Shown here: positions 22,236 to 33,084 of the stretch, piece after piece | Layout: each line of letters begins with the position of its first letter | How positions within the stretch are numbered: position 1 is the stretch's first letter | From: Eutreptiella sp. 'Long Island Sound 2002' | Lineage: Eukaryota; Euglenozoa; Euglenophyceae; Eutreptiales; Eutreptiaceae | NCBI GenBank assembly: GCA_964036045.1 | Contig: OZ038379.1 | Coordinates: 185,838,495 to 185,902,494 of the forward strand | Length of the DNA: 64,000 bases | Direction: 5' to 3' | Notes under the pieces: generated by a model | Seen by the model: only the letters and a program-made list of their open reading frames with translations | Database searches by the model: none | What the model was told of the DNA's origin: nothing | Made by a program: the position numbers and the translations under genes

Positions 22236-22928
22236 ACCACGTGGGCATCAAAACATATGGACTCTGAAGTCGAGTAGCATGTCCCACACTTGGGGCACAC
22301 CTTGGTCAACCAAAGGATGGCAACAACAACAAGCAGCACAAAGGTTGTGGTGCGCGACGTCAATGGGCCAACCACTACAGAGGGGATGGTGAGGGTCTCG
22401 AAAGTTTCCACCACCAATGAAGCCAGCCTTCGAGAGCCGGGTAAACGTACCTCGAGAAAAGTTGAGCCTGTGACAAGAAAGGACACAAGAGACCTTCCAC
22501 AACAAACTGGAAAACAGCTACATACATCTGGAAGTATTGACTGGCATATCCACTTAGCTTTTACGGTACCCCCCACCCAATTTTGACAGATAGTGGTCCC
22601 CGAGGTCAGGAGGGACCATATTTGGTCTCACTAGTGCTGCGAAGTGACCCGGAAAAATTGTTGTCACACTAAAAAGGGTCCATTCACCCAATTTTTAACC
22701 CCAACATTGACGCCAACATAAGTGAATCAAAATTATACCCACGTCGCACTGATCATTTTGACTCATATATGTTGGGTTCCAACACCCCCCCCCCCCCAAT
22801 AGTTTGACAGATAGTTGGGCGGGGGGACGGTTCACAGCGGGACCGGGTCTGACTGCCCCCCACCTCCCCCCATGATCGCAGTTTGATTGAATCCTTCCCA
22901 TCTTTTCCTTTCTTGGCATTCCCCTTCC

Positions 22929-23243
22929 CTAATCCGCCGCCGGTTTGCCCCCACCCTGGGTGCAGCGGTCTTTTTTTCGATGGTGTGAGTACCAGGGGCT
23001 GAATGTGGCACGGCGTCCCAGCTCCCCATGGCAACGACGGGACCTATGTCGTTCAGCCTCTGCAGCAATGTGCTTGTCTCGTTCCCGGCGACGGGCCAGG
23101 GAGCATTCGCCGACGCGAAGTCTTGAACGACGAATGATAGTCGCGGTGCCCGGCGCGCAGCGTCGCCCGTCTATGGGCACGAAGGCGTCCTCGGCGGGCT
23201 GAGAACCCGTCTGGCCCTCCACCACCTCCACGTCCGCCTCCAT
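22929..23243 (-). CDS. Possible short minus-strand coding exon, unknown product
   Basis: ATG at 23243 follows the pyrimidine-containing acceptor-like sequence CCTTGTCCCAAGCACAG by three bases, the layout seen at the better-supported starts. The first ~75 codons are GC-ending and mixed acidic/basic (MEADVEVVEGQTGSQPAEDA, then a basic REGION rich in Arg). The later part loses coding character, so an unseen donor site may end the exon before 22929. No family is recognised. Other minus-strand frames at 23300-23800 also look weakly coding. Confidence 0.25.
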   Translation of the reverse strand: MEADVEVVEGQTGSQPAEDAFVPIDGRRCAPGTATIIRRSRLRVGECSLARRRERDKHIAAEAERHRSRRCHGELGRRATFSPWYSHHRKKDRCTQGGGKPAAD

Positions 23244-24370
23244 TCTCTGTGCTTGGGACAAGGCAAACATGAAGGCACCAGACGGACGCCAAGATGGATA
23301 GATAACAACGGCACTTCACTACTCCGCGACGCGCACGAGCCGACGCCAGTAATGGTCGCGGCCGCGTCCCTCACCTCGCGGTGCGCCCCATCCCTTTTGC
23401 TCGCAGCACCGAGAGATTCCACAAACGGCAAGCGACCTTGCCTTCGCGGCGGCATTCGCGAAGAACTGTACGCACCGATGACCAGCGACGGCCGTCGGTT
23501 GGGCATCAGCCGGCGCGGTATGCCGGCTGCCATCAGCCAACAGCCATTCAATGCCCCAGGCCCTCATGCACGCCCCGAGGCCGAGAATATCTGCTGAACT
23601 CGGATAGCGCTCCCGGGGGGGCACTTCAGTTTGCCTCGCCGCGGACCGCCCCGTTGGCCTGTTGCCGACCCGAGCGGCCGTAGGTAGCCTATCGGCACGT
23701 GGCCTATTTCTCTGATTCTGTTTTATTTTGCCATCCCTGATTTTACCAGCGCCCTGTTTGGTGTACCACAGGGCGTTGAGCTTGCGGATTCCTCGAAACC
23801 ACAGCCATTCCATGTTTGGCGTGCTCCAAGGAAAGACCCCTTTCTGCGAAAAAAGGTTCTGTGTACCTCATAGTTAGCGCCCCGTCGTGTTCTCTGCAGC
23901 TTTAGGCGCCAGACTGTTCTGTAGGCTCTGCGTTGATAGAGCCGGTTCCCCATAATATATCTTGCAGCATCCAGGCATTTAGAGTGCGCAGGCGGGGCAT
24001 GCACCATCGATACTCGCCCTGATACTCTGCGAAGCAATGCGGTGTTGGGCCGTTTGGCATTGCCCACACACTTGCCCAGATTGTTTGGAACTCCCCTCCC
24101 GCCTTTTGCGTTGTTATTCTTGTTGGTGTTACTAATTTGCACACCACACCGTTCCTTTGGTTGACAGGCCCAGGGACTCAAACCGGGGTCGCTGTGTCTG
24201 TATGGCCCAGAGTCCCTTGGCTCTCCTGTCTAAGTCAAAAGTACAAGAGGGGGGGGGGGTCGTTTCGGTTTACACGGAAACGACCCCCGAAGGGTGACCA
24301 CACACGGCCCCAGAAGAGCATCTTTGATTGGGGTCCGAGCACCAACAAAGTGTACAGAGAAAAAGGGAGA
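23244..24370. other. No supported gene; weak tRNA-like remnant
   Basis: Reading frames overlap on both strands without a clear winner. On the minus strand at about 24165-24240 there is a B-box-like GGTTTGAGTCC and partly complementary ends (GACAGG and CCTGTC). The middle does not fold as a tRNA. Confidence 0.3.
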
Positions 24371-24484
24371 GCCGTCTGCTGAGACGACCAACAGAAACTA
24401 GTGACCCGGCGCTTCCCGCGAAGGGACGAACGGGTGACTGTCCATGGCCCCGTAAAGAAACCGTAGATGGACGCAATGTCACAC
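24371..24484 (+). repeat. Dispersed repeat R1, copy 2
   Basis: Partner of 13070-13182, sharing GAACGGGTGACTGTCCA, GGCCCCGTAAAG and AATGTCACAC. A G run lies about 110 bp upstream. Confidence 0.7.
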
Positions 24485-25189
24485 AGGGGCTAAATGGCAC
24501 AAGAGGAAGTTTTCGCAGTTTTGAAAGGCGGCGAGATTTTCCTGGTGTGTTGACCAACGGCTTGACTGTGAATTCAGACACGAGTGAACACCGGGATGGG
24601 GTCGAGCGCGTGTTTAGGGGCCTTGACCTCAGCAGGTTGAAGCTTGTGATGATGGTATCGCAATGAAACGGGTACAAATGGCACTTCCCACACTGTCATG
24701 AAGCACAGCACAGCTATTGAGAACCACCTCTGGGCTCAGATGCTGGCTTGCGTGTCCGAAGAAGCCATGTCCATGGCGCCTCAAGATGGGCGCCCTCTTC
24801 TGCCTCTGCTGTCGCAGCGACGTCATTTGCTGTACATTGAGTCTCCGAACGGTCGCCCCACATCGTGCAGAAGCTTGTAGAAGCACAAAACTGGAAGCAC
24901 AGGGGGCACAGGGGGGGCTGAGCTACAGGCGTTTTGTTCAATTCACTCATTCCTGCCTTCATTTTGCCTCATTGTACAGGGGGTGGGAAGTTTGCCGGAG
25001 GACAATTTCGACGCGGATAATTTCGCTAGGGCAAATTTTCGCCACCTCTGCATTTTGATAGTTGCCTCGTTGAAAACAAATTTCTCTGCATGCGCCAGCC
25101 GCAGTGCCCTTGGCTGTGCAATGGTGTCCAGCTGGAGGTACAGCCAGATGCCGGTGCGAATTTTGGTGACAGAGCATTAGCCCAACCGA
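24485..25189. other. No recognised feature
   Basis: Unique sequence of balanced composition. No gene, RNA or repeat could be supported. Confidence 0.4.
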
Positions 25190-25416
25190 TGAGGGAATGC
25201 CTGCCCGGCGTGCGCCCGGCGCGCTCAACGGTCAGAATGGAAGCATTGCGGCAAAATCTGGAGAATTGGCACCCCAGATCGTGACTTCCGCGTCTCAAAT
25301 TCGCGAGTTTCAGCTGCGAATCGCGCTCAGGTGTCGCATCACGCAGTGGCATTGCGCGTGGGATCATTATGACTGTGGTGCGCGCGCCGGGCACGCGCCG
25401 GGCAAACACTCCCTCA
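25190..25416. mobile_element. MITE-like element with 35-bp terminal inverted repeats
   Basis: The left arm 25190-25224 starts TGAGGGAATG and ends CCCGGCGCGC. The right arm 25382-25416 is its reverse complement at 30 of 35 positions, and all five differences are transitions. The 157-bp interior has no coding potential. No target-site duplication is obvious. A related single arm occurs at about 27752-27786, so the sequence is dispersed. It is probably a non-autonomous DNA transposon. Confidence 0.7.
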
Positions 25417-26915
25417 ATGTACCCAGGTTTCTGCATGCATGCTCTGCATCACGCAGTTGTTTCAGGGTGCAATGCATCATTATACACCCTTATGTTGGTG
25501 GAAGGTGTGGAGCTGCATTGCCTAGGGAGGAAGGGCGTGCCGGCGTGGAGGTGCCACGCTGTTGTTGGGATGATGTTCCACGAGACGGGTGTTGTGCAGA
25601 CGGCTTCGCAACGCCCGCTTGTGTTATATGACAGGGTCCCGAGATTCGGGGGTTCATTGGTGCTAGCACTATCTTGCTCACCAGCCGGCTGATGACTGCA
25701 TTCATCTGCGTCAGCGTTGCTCGGAAGGCTGGGGCGGTGCTGGCCAAAGAGAGACTCGCATAGTGGCTGGTCGCTGTCATGCCAGCTTGGGCATTTTTGA
25801 TGTCGTTTCCGGGCCCAAAAAAAGCAAGACCGAGGTGTATCACTTTCCAACCCTCTCCACTAGTTGCGAAAGGAATCCGTATGGACACGTCTGGTTGGCC
25901 AAAACGTTCCCGCAAGACGGTCCTGGCGCGCATTGAAGTGCCTTTGCCTCCTGGCAATCGAGTATGACTTCCGCAACACAGGTGGTACGGTCTTGGGGTT
26001 GCATGGTTGCAACCCATCATCGATTTGGGGCCTCACCATTGTCCCCCCCTGCGCTTCTTGTCTGGTCCTACACTCACCTTCTGGTGGATTGCTGGGTTCC
26101 GCAGAGGGCAAGAGTTCGATTCCACAGAGATGGATGGATGGTTTCCGCAAAGCAGCACCCTGCTTAATACTGCCTTTTTCGATGATTTCAGTTTGCCACA
26201 GTTCATGCCATGGGCCTGTGGGACAGCCACACTGAAGGGCGTGTGGGAGTCATTTTGGATATGTCAGTGAAGCAACACCATTTTCTGGTCTCTTACTTCC
26301 AAAATCATAGGCCCTTCAAAATCATGACTTCAGAGGTCAGGGCAGTGTGCTTCAGGCTCCCATTTCATAGGGATTGCGTAAAATGTGGAAATGGACACCA
26401 GGAAGTTTCGTACCATGTCTATGTAGTTTGGTCGTATATTCAGCACTGCATTGTTATTGTTTATTTGTTATCCATATACCGAGAGAAAATGCAGAGTTGT
26501 CAGATGGGGCAGGATATTGAGCCGTGTCCTGGTTCGAGTCCTCCCTCTCAAAAATGCAGGATCAATCGGGTGTGCCATGCGACCCTCTGTCTTCGACGCG
26601 CATTTGTGCAATGCGGACATGCTGGCCAGATAAATGGTCCCCAAGTTGCCCTCTGGTTTTGAGATGCATGTTCCCTTCGTTGGTTCGCAAAGCAGTGGCT
26701 TCTGCTTCTGCTTCCGGTCCAGAGCACATTACATTTGGAGGCCATCATTCAGGGGTCTGGCTTTAAGTCATCCCCATGGGCAGGCCGCAAGGAGGAGGGT
26801 CCCCATTCTCTAACCCCTCCCCTCCCCCCTGTTAAACACAGCCCTGCCCAGGGGAATGGGGGTGGATGATCATCCGTATGCCTTCCTTTCGGGGCAGCTG
26901 GTCCTGGGGGCCAAG
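25417..26915. other. No supported gene
   Basis: No frame looks conserved. At about 26515-26560 a GGTTCGAGTCC B-box-like motif occurs without a foldable tRNA around it. Confidence 0.4.
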
Positions 26916-27149
26916 GGTGGTCTTACTTTTGGGTCAGACCATTTTGTTTCCATGTTGCCTTTTACACCACAGAAAATGCCTCAGCCCATGCTTTTACATG
27001 ACCTGCAGTTGGAGGAAAATGACACCATTGATGAGGTAGAGTCATCTGATGACCCAGATCTTGAGGCTGTTGAGGCTCCTGTGGATTACGAAGAGCCTAA
27101 GCAACCTTGTGTTTGCGAGCGGTGTGAGCAAATAAAAGTTTTCGAATAG
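26916..27149 (+). CDS. Short acidic ORF of a duplicated family (copy 1)
   Basis: ATG at 26976 opens a 57-codon frame rich in Asp/Glu (core DTIDEVESSDD) that ends with Cys residues (CVCERCEQ). A diverged relative lies at 35168 with the same ATG context, CACAGAAAATG. The upstream 60 bp (GGTCCTGGG, GGTCTTACTTTTGGG) are also shared. Homology on both sides of the ATG shows a duplicated locus or mobile element. The CACAG just before the ATG could be a splice acceptor. The copies diverge after about 35 codons. Function is not known. Confidence 0.4.
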   Translation, partial: GGLTFGSDHFVSMLPFTPQKMPQPMLLHDLQLEENDTIDEVESSDDPDLEAVEAPVDYEEPKQPCVCERCEQIKVFE

Positions 27150-28957
27150 TATGTATCCAGTTGTATTGTATCTCAGTTGCAATTTGTTGCCGGACCACCC
27201 AGGTCCAACACCCCCCCCCCCCACCCGTCTATTTGAAGCAGCCTTAAGACTGCACGGTCTGACTGTCATGGTACGAACTCTGTACATATGCCAGCCCGGA
27301 CACAGACGAGAATGTACAGTGATTGCTGAAAACTGCGAGTGTGATGGCTTTGTAGCATCCCCGGGGGTCGCCTCACTTTCAGGTTGGTTGGTTCCGGGGA
27401 TGGGAGCTCTTACTTGCGGATGTGGTCTTTTGGGGGGAGGGATTTACGTCAAGGTAGGGCACAGGGAAGGCAGGCTGGAACACATTGTGCCTACTGATGT
27501 TGCGTTTTGCAAGCGCAGAACGACTTTTTTTTTCGGTCCACTACTTTTGGCCAAAATTGATGATTGTCTTTTGCAGATTATGTCTTACTGACAAGTGTTG
27601 CACCTTTGCTGCGCCCACTTGGAGTGTGTTTGACAGCCCTGGTTTCTGTGGCCTGACATAACACTGCATCAAAAATGCATAGACATCAAAGACCTGCACC
27701 GGGTGGGCACAGCGCATGCTGCTCCCCCTTCATTGGGGGAGCGTTAGCGCGCCGGGCGCGCGCCGGGCAAACATTCCCCCATTACGTTTTGATTCCACTC
27801 AGCCCTAAATCCCCACCTTGTCTACCTACACCGAATCACCTGCTATAAGTTTTGCAACGCTGATTTGAGGGCATGGCCAGGTATAGTGGGGGGATTGGAT
27901 GCTGAATCAATGTTTTGTACTATTTTGCCTGGTTCTCAAGTTGGATGCGTGTTCTAGGTTAGAAAAACAGAAACATGACCAATATCATGTCAAGGTGTTT
28001 GTGTCTGTGACTACACGATACCCACTTGGAGTGTTAATTGCACATTGCTCATCGCTCATTTGGTTAGTTGTCACGACATTATCACGCACAGATTGCGCTG
28101 AGCCTCATGTGCATCCATCCCACATCATGTTCCAACCCATGCCCACTACATGCGCTGCAATGGTGAGCTTGTGGTGGCGCGCATCATTGGGTTGTCTCAA
28201 TTGGGGGATGCGTTCCACACCATTGCGTACTTTCATCCAAGTTAAGATTACCAACGGGTGCATCATTTTGAGCAACCGTTGTCATCACCATAGGCAGGTT
28301 TGCTATCAGCCCTATGGCCCGCGTGGCGCTTGAATCAATTTAGGAACATGACGCCCCAGGGCCCCACAGCAGACCAGATCTATCATTGGCTCAGCAACAA
28401 ACCTTGGTGCTGCACAAAGCCCGCACACTGTGCTTTGCTGCTAGCCACAGGTGCACCCTTAATCTTGAGCTCATTGCCCAATGCAGCTTGTGTGGCTCTT
28501 GACCCTCCCCACACCCCGAGCTCCACCTACACAAGGATGAGCATGCGCTCACTTGTAAGGCGATGGTCGATGGCTCCAGGCACCCATCGACCATCCCTGT
28601 GCTTCAGTGATCAAGCTTGACAAGTGCCCCATCGGGGTACCTCGACTTTCACCACACCCACAGCCCCCCCCCCCCCTTCCACTACATTATTCAGCCAAGG
28701 GGATGGGCTGGAGGACCAAGGTCCTCCAGCCCCAGCTATAGGGCCTGGATAGTTGGGTGTAGATTCCCTAAACGGGAAGCCTCTCATTGTCGAAAGAGGG
28801 ATAGAGGAAACACTGAATATCGGTGTAGGAAAGATGTGGTTTGAGTGTGGCCACCTATCCAGCCACCGAGCCACCCCTAGCCACCCAGCCACCATAATTA
28901 ATAGTACAATGTGTTGGGCTTGGGATTTTGCATATGCCTTTGCTCTCAAGATCACAT
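27150..28957. other. No supported gene; isolated MITE arm
   Basis: 27752-27786 resembles the right arm of the 25190-25416 element (GCGCGCCGGGC, CGCGCCGGGCAAACATTCCC). A run of nine T followed by CGG lies at 27525-27536. Otherwise the sequence is unique and non-coding in appearance. Confidence 0.4.
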
Positions 28958-28981
28958 GATGATGATGATGATGATGATGAT
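28958..28981. repeat. (GAT)n microsatellite
   Basis: Eight to nine consecutive GAT/ATG triplets. Confidence 0.95.
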
Positions 28982-29000
28982 GTGGCTAGTGGCTAGCTAG

Positions 29001-29459
29001 ATCAAAGAATGGAAGGCGCACCCCGATTTGGGGTACTTTCCCAAAGTAGAGTCTTCTTCTTGGAATCTGCAAACCCAAATCCGGGCCAAGGCAACCAATA
29101 CCTCAGTTTTTGGGGCTGGTAGGCAGGACAAAAAGCGCTGTGCCAAAAAATCAAAGAAAGGTGGTGTTGTCCCACAAACCGAGGAATTTGAAAGTGATAT
29201 TGTTGGGTTGGAAGAGGCACAAGAGAAGAAGGCCCAAATTACACGTGTTCCCCCTGAGGACAAGTTTTTGATCGGTACGGTTCTGACCGATGTGGACAAT
29301 GAGCAGGCGGCTGCCGGCAATCTAACCTTTCAGGTTGTAAAAACTCCAAATTTAATCAAGAAAAAGACGGCGCGCAGGTGCGGTGGCGACGATGAGCAGG
29401 GCCAGAACAGGATCTCGAAATTCAAACACGCCCAGAATCATCAACAAAAGGCTGCATAA
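29001..29459 (+). CDS. Coding-like exon, unknown product, 5' end unresolved
   Basis: A 152-codon open stretch follows an in-frame TAG that is also an AG acceptor-like site (CTAGCTAG, 28993-29000). It has no early in-frame ATG, so if real it is an internal or last exon. Its composition is protein-like: a Lys-rich patch (KKRCAKKSKKGG), an acidic segment (EEFESDIVGLEEAQEKKAQI) and a basic C-terminus. The TAA lies inside one copy of the duplication that flanks the retroposon at 29468. No family is recognised. Confidence 0.3.
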   Translation: MKEWKAHPDLGYFPKVESSSWNLQTQIRAKATNTSVFGAGRQDKKRCAKKSKKGGVVPQTEEFESDIVGLEEAQEKKAQITRVPPEDKFLIGTVLTDVDNEQAAAGNLTFQVVKTPNLIKKKTARRCGGDDEQGQNRISKFKHAQNHQQKAA

Positions 29460-29650
29460 TATTTGTATTAGCATTAGTATTCTCTGCAGGCACAGATCCA
29501 GGTTTGCCTTTTGGCCACATGATGTATTGGGTGACTGTATTGCGCCCTGCAGCACTGATGCAGAGACCGGGTTGTGAACCCGAGAGCCTTATCGCTACTC
29601 AGTGCAGGCCTGTTGCAAAAAAAAAAACAAAAGGCTGCATAGTATTTGTA
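29443..29650 (+). mobile_element. Short poly(A) retroposon with 25-bp target-site duplication
   Basis: The 25-bp direct repeats at 29443-29467 and 29626-29650 (AACAAAAGGCTGCATA, one mismatch, then TATTTGTA) flank about 158 bp ending in an 11-base A run. Flanking duplication plus a terminal A run is typical of SINE-like retroposition. On the minus strand the insert contains TGAGTAGCGATAAGG and GGGTTCACAACCC, resembling tRNA A and B boxes. That is the wrong strand for a simple tRNA-headed SINE with this tail. From 29651 to about 30258 nothing else is seen. Confidence 0.6.
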
Positions 29651-30258
29651 ATGTGATAAAAATGACAAATCAACAGTGAAATCCATCTCAAACATCATGC
29701 ACTTTTATTTTACATCTTGTTGTAGCGGTTGACTTGGGTAGGCTTTACCCATGCATGCCTGGCAATACTTGCCACCCATGGTGGTGCACATGTGCCCTAT
29801 TAGGGCCTGTCCACTCACAATACATCACACCACGTGCATGCTTGTTTGTTATTGACATGTCATGTTGTGTCATGACATTATCTTGTATATATCTCTCTCT
29901 TTCTATGCATGCCCATTTAGCACCATTTTGTTGCACCCCCCAAGTTGTGCAGCTTACAGACAGGGCACGATTAGTCACAAGTTGCATCTAGCTTTTCTCT
30001 ACCACTGTGGTAATGCACTGCACCGTGAGGTTGATGTTAAGGCACTAGGTCTTTCTTCAATTGTGATTGCATGCTCCGAGTGTTCAACTTTGCATTGTTT
30101 GGGACAGCTAGTGACACTAAGGGCTGCCTACTTCATCCTCCCTGCCACCACTGCCCACTCATGGACCCTGTATGTGAGCGGTTTCGTGCGCCTATCTATT
30201 GCATATTCTTCACGATTCATTGTTTTTGCAATTGTTGTGCGCACTACCCACAGGTGGG

Positions 30259-30285
30259 CTTTTTTTTTTTGCCGCAACACTTCAG
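30259..30285 (+). promoter_or_regulatory. Putative splice acceptor before the 239-aa gene
   Basis: A run of ten or more T followed by GCCGCAACACTTCAG ends six bases before the ATG at 30292. It suits SL trans-splicing or a 5' leader intron. Confidence 0.45.
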
Positions 30286-30291
30286 CACTCC

Positions 30292-31011
30292 ATGGCCCGC
30301 AGCGCTTCAACTGTGGACTTTGACAGCGATGCCTCGGACCTGGTGACGCGGGCTGTGGACCTGGCACATCCGAAGCCAGTGCAGGTGAGGGGTCTCATCT
30401 TCCAGTACGGCAAGAGGGGCAGTGAGTGGGGTCCTCCTTGGTACGAGTGTTTGGCTCAAGGGCCAGGAGGTGAAAAAACAATGATTAAAGAATCCACGGT
30501 TTATGACAGTTTCAAGGGGTGGCTTGAACGCTTGTCGCTCCAAAGTGTGGCAGACACGTGCGCAGGTGCAGAAATTCCAGACGCCAAGGACCTCCAAGAG
30601 GCCCTCAAAGCGGTGGTCCTGGAGCTCTACAAGGAAAAGTATGATGTGACGCCCTTTGGTGTTGACTTGGCAAAGCGAGTGGCGCAGAAGCTCGCCGCTG
30701 GGACGGTGTTGATTTACAACCATCGAGACTACTGTGGCATGGGCCTCGTTGGCGGCGAGGACCACTTCAAGTACGTTGAGGTCTGGGACGGTGGATTGGA
30801 CGAGATCCGCTCATGGGCATCTGAGAAGGATTTTGTTGAGTGGCTGTCCTCTCAATCGGACTTCGCGCTGAGCGGAGCGGATCCTATGGAGCAGCTCAGC
30901 GTCTTCAAGCAAGGCAACCAGCGCATCACCAGGGCAAGGCTGCAGGAGTTTGTCCAAAAAACCAAACCAAACCAAACCAAAAACCAAAAACCAACCAAAA
31001 AAAGAAAATGA
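30292..31011 (+). CDS. Uncharacterised 239-aa protein
   Basis: Single open frame with balanced, protein-like composition and G/C-ending codons. It begins MARSASTVDFDSDASD, has no signal peptide or membrane segment, and is predicted soluble. Notable parts: RGLIFQYGKRGSEWGPPWYE at about 33-52, a helical segment at about 95-140, YNHRDYCGMGLVGGEDHFKY at about 143-162, and a C-terminal Lys/Gln/Asn/Thr tail encoded by a CCAAA-type low-complexity tract (30956-31008). The chosen ATG follows the acceptor by six bases; in-frame codons further up cross the T run. No family or catalytic motif is recognised. It may be euglenid-specific. The last ~17 residues may be repeat expansion. Confidence 0.75.
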   Translation: MARSASTVDFDSDASDLVTRAVDLAHPKPVQVRGLIFQYGKRGSEWGPPWYECLAQGPGGEKTMIKESTVYDSFKGWLERLSLQSVADTCAGAEIPDAKDLQEALKAVVLELYKEKYDVTPFGVDLAKRVAQKLAAGTVLIYNHRDYCGMGLVGGEDHFKYVEVWDGGLDEIRSWASEKDFVEWLSSQSDFALSGADPMEQLSVFKQGNQRITRARLQEFVQKTKPNQTKNQKPTKKRK

Positions 31012-31713
31012 ACCTGCTCACCAAAGGGCCACGAGGATGCCACAAGGAATGCTCCCCCTCCCTCCCACCCTGGAATGCCGCAATCCAATACAGCCCTGTA
31101 CAGCGGCCCTTACCATGACTGAAAATGGTCTCAGCCCATCCAAACCCATTCTTCTTCAGAAGGGACTTCTTTGAGGTCTGCAGTTTCCGGGTCTGGGGGG
31201 CTGCTCCTGGCCATGGGCAACAGTGCATGGGAAGCAGCGTTAGGGGCTGAATAGTAAGGGCCTGGTGGCTGGTGAATTGGGAGCAACCGTAGTCCGGTTC
31301 GTTTTTGAATGCTTGTTGAGTTGGGTGGCGGCCTCTGCAGACATGCATCTTGTATTGTTTCCTGTTTCATGGTCCATCACAATAGTGCAGAGGGTTGCCA
31401 TGTTTTCATGCCTTTCATGGGGGTAGCCATCTCTTTTCTTGGTTGCCCTCCTTGCTTCACTTTTAGACCAAATGCAATCATTGGTCCGAGTGGTATGATA
31501 CCTTTGTCCTGTGCTTTTTCAATGAACATTTATGGGTTAGCCAAAGCCTTTGACCTTGGGCGGTGGTGCAATGAAACCCTCAGCTCGCCAATACTGCAGT
31601 CCGTCCTGTGTCCCAATGAATGTTTCAGGGCTAGCCAAAGCCCTTGCGCCAGTACCGCTTTTAAACCAGTTCCAACAGGATGGCAATTGCATGATGTGGC
31701 GTTCTGTGCCTAG
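31012..31713. other. No supported gene; short direct repeat
   Basis: AATGAACATTTATGGGTTAG and AATGAATGTTTCAGGGCTAG, each followed by CCAAAGCC, occur about 95 bp apart (31520 and 31615). Otherwise the sequence is unique. Confidence 0.4.
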
Positions 31714-32452
31714 GGCCAAATTGCAAATTGCATAGGTGAGGTTTTCTGTGTCCATTCTCTTTTGCAGCACTCTGCCAGGGCTCAGAAGTACCCAGTTTGG
31801 GTACGTTTAGCGGAACGCTATCCGGGAAATGGGCCAAGGTAGGAAAAATGGGGAAAAATGGGGGTAAATGAGGGAAATTCAGATTGCTTGGTGGAAAAAT
31901 GGGAAATTTAGGGGCTGAAAAGGCCAAAAATCAAGGTTTAGGTTGGAAACAAGGCTGTGGGGGGGGCGCATTGGTGAAAGCTCCTGAGGAAAAATGGGGG
32001 AAAATGGGGAAAGCTCCCGAGGAAAAATGGGGAAAAATGGGGAAAAATGGGGAAAAATGGGGAAAAAAGGGGGGAAATGGGGAGGAAATGTGGAGGAAAT
32101 GGGGGGAAAGGGGACCGGTTGCACCACCCAAGTTTCCTTAGTTTTCCCCATTTCCCCCCATTTTTCCCCATTTCCCCCCCATTTTTCCCCATTTTCCCCC
32201 ATTTTCCCCCATTTTCCCCCATTTTTCCTTGCCATGGGTACATTGTGGGTACGTTTGTGGGTACAGTACCCGCCACCGGAGCTGGGTACTTCTGAGCCCT
32301 GCTCTGCAGTGCTGTATTGCTTCTTGTTGATGCTCCTGCCATGCTTTCTGTGCCATGGTTTCAGGATTTGATGCACCATGGTCACTAGTATCGACGCATT
32401 TACAGACCAGTTTTGTGAAAAAGTGGCCGGGCCATATTGCAAATTGCATTGG
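31714..32452. mobile_element. Fold-back element with nested inverted repeats
   Basis: A perfect 20-bp inverted repeat (CAGGGCTCAGAAGTACCCAG at 31776-31795, complement at 32282-32301) extends outward imperfectly for a dozen bases. Inside, a (GGGGAAAAAT)n tract at about 31840-32118 faces a (CCCCATTTTT)n tract at about 32137-32232, so most of the 525 bp can fold back on itself. Outside, a near-identical direct repeat (ATTGCAAATTGCAT core, 31714-31735 and 32430-32452) brackets the unit. No coding sequence is present. This matches the architecture of fold-back transposons. Confidence 0.65.
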
Positions 32453-32657
32453 TGTTGCATTGCACAAGGATGAATTCAACGCTGGCCAGGCTACTAACCA
32501 AATGGGAAATTTGCATATGAATGCCTAAATTTTTCGAAAACGCCTGTTTCTTGGGCCACGGCTGTGTTTATAGGTCTAAAGTCAGTGTATATTTATGTAT
32601 ATTGCTATGTGTGCACTGTTTGGTGATGGATTTGGGCTTCTTTGTCTTCCAATTTGT

Positions 32658-32910
32658 GTGCTTCCTCTCATTTTGTTCACATTACAGACACTCTTTGTCG
32701 ACGGTGGTACAGGGTTCTTTCGGGTGGTTACAGGGGCACCCCCCTCCCCGAACTGGGGCGCAGAACAAGGTTGGTGATAGGGGCGGCCCCCTCACCAAAC
32801 TTGGGAGCAGAACATGGTGACTGGGGCGGCCTGCTCCCCAAACTACAGGGCAGAACAAGGTCGGTTAAAGGGTTGTGCTTTTTGCCATTTTGTTCACATT
32901 ATAGGCATGA
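32658..32910. repeat. ~58-bp tandem repeat between two acceptor-like copies
   Basis: Three decayed units with GCAGAACAAGGT and CCCCAAACT lie at about 32728-32862. They are bracketed by copies of CATTTTGTTCACATTAYAG near 32669 and 32887, both ending in AG. From 32911 to 33084 nothing is recognised. Confidence 0.6.
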
Positions 32911-33084
32911 CACACATTTCCTCTGCTCATTGTTGGCATGGGGTCTGACATATGGGTACGGCCGCCTGGCCCAATTGTGGCTGAGGTTGCACCTTGGATG
33001 CATTTCTCCAATGTTGCTGCTACTTACGTTCCGAGGAGGGAGGGTCTCTACGCATCCAACACCCTCACGTTGCTTAGGCCGCCA

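Noticed and set aside
22968-22980. T run plus CG directly before an ATG, resembling the 3' end of the SL
   Set aside because: The upstream part of the leader does not align without a gap, and the frame stops after two codons. The same applies to the T9-CGG at 27525-27536.
24165-24240. Minus-strand tRNA gene
   Set aside because: It has a B-box-like motif and partial end complementarity, but no anticodon arm can be formed.
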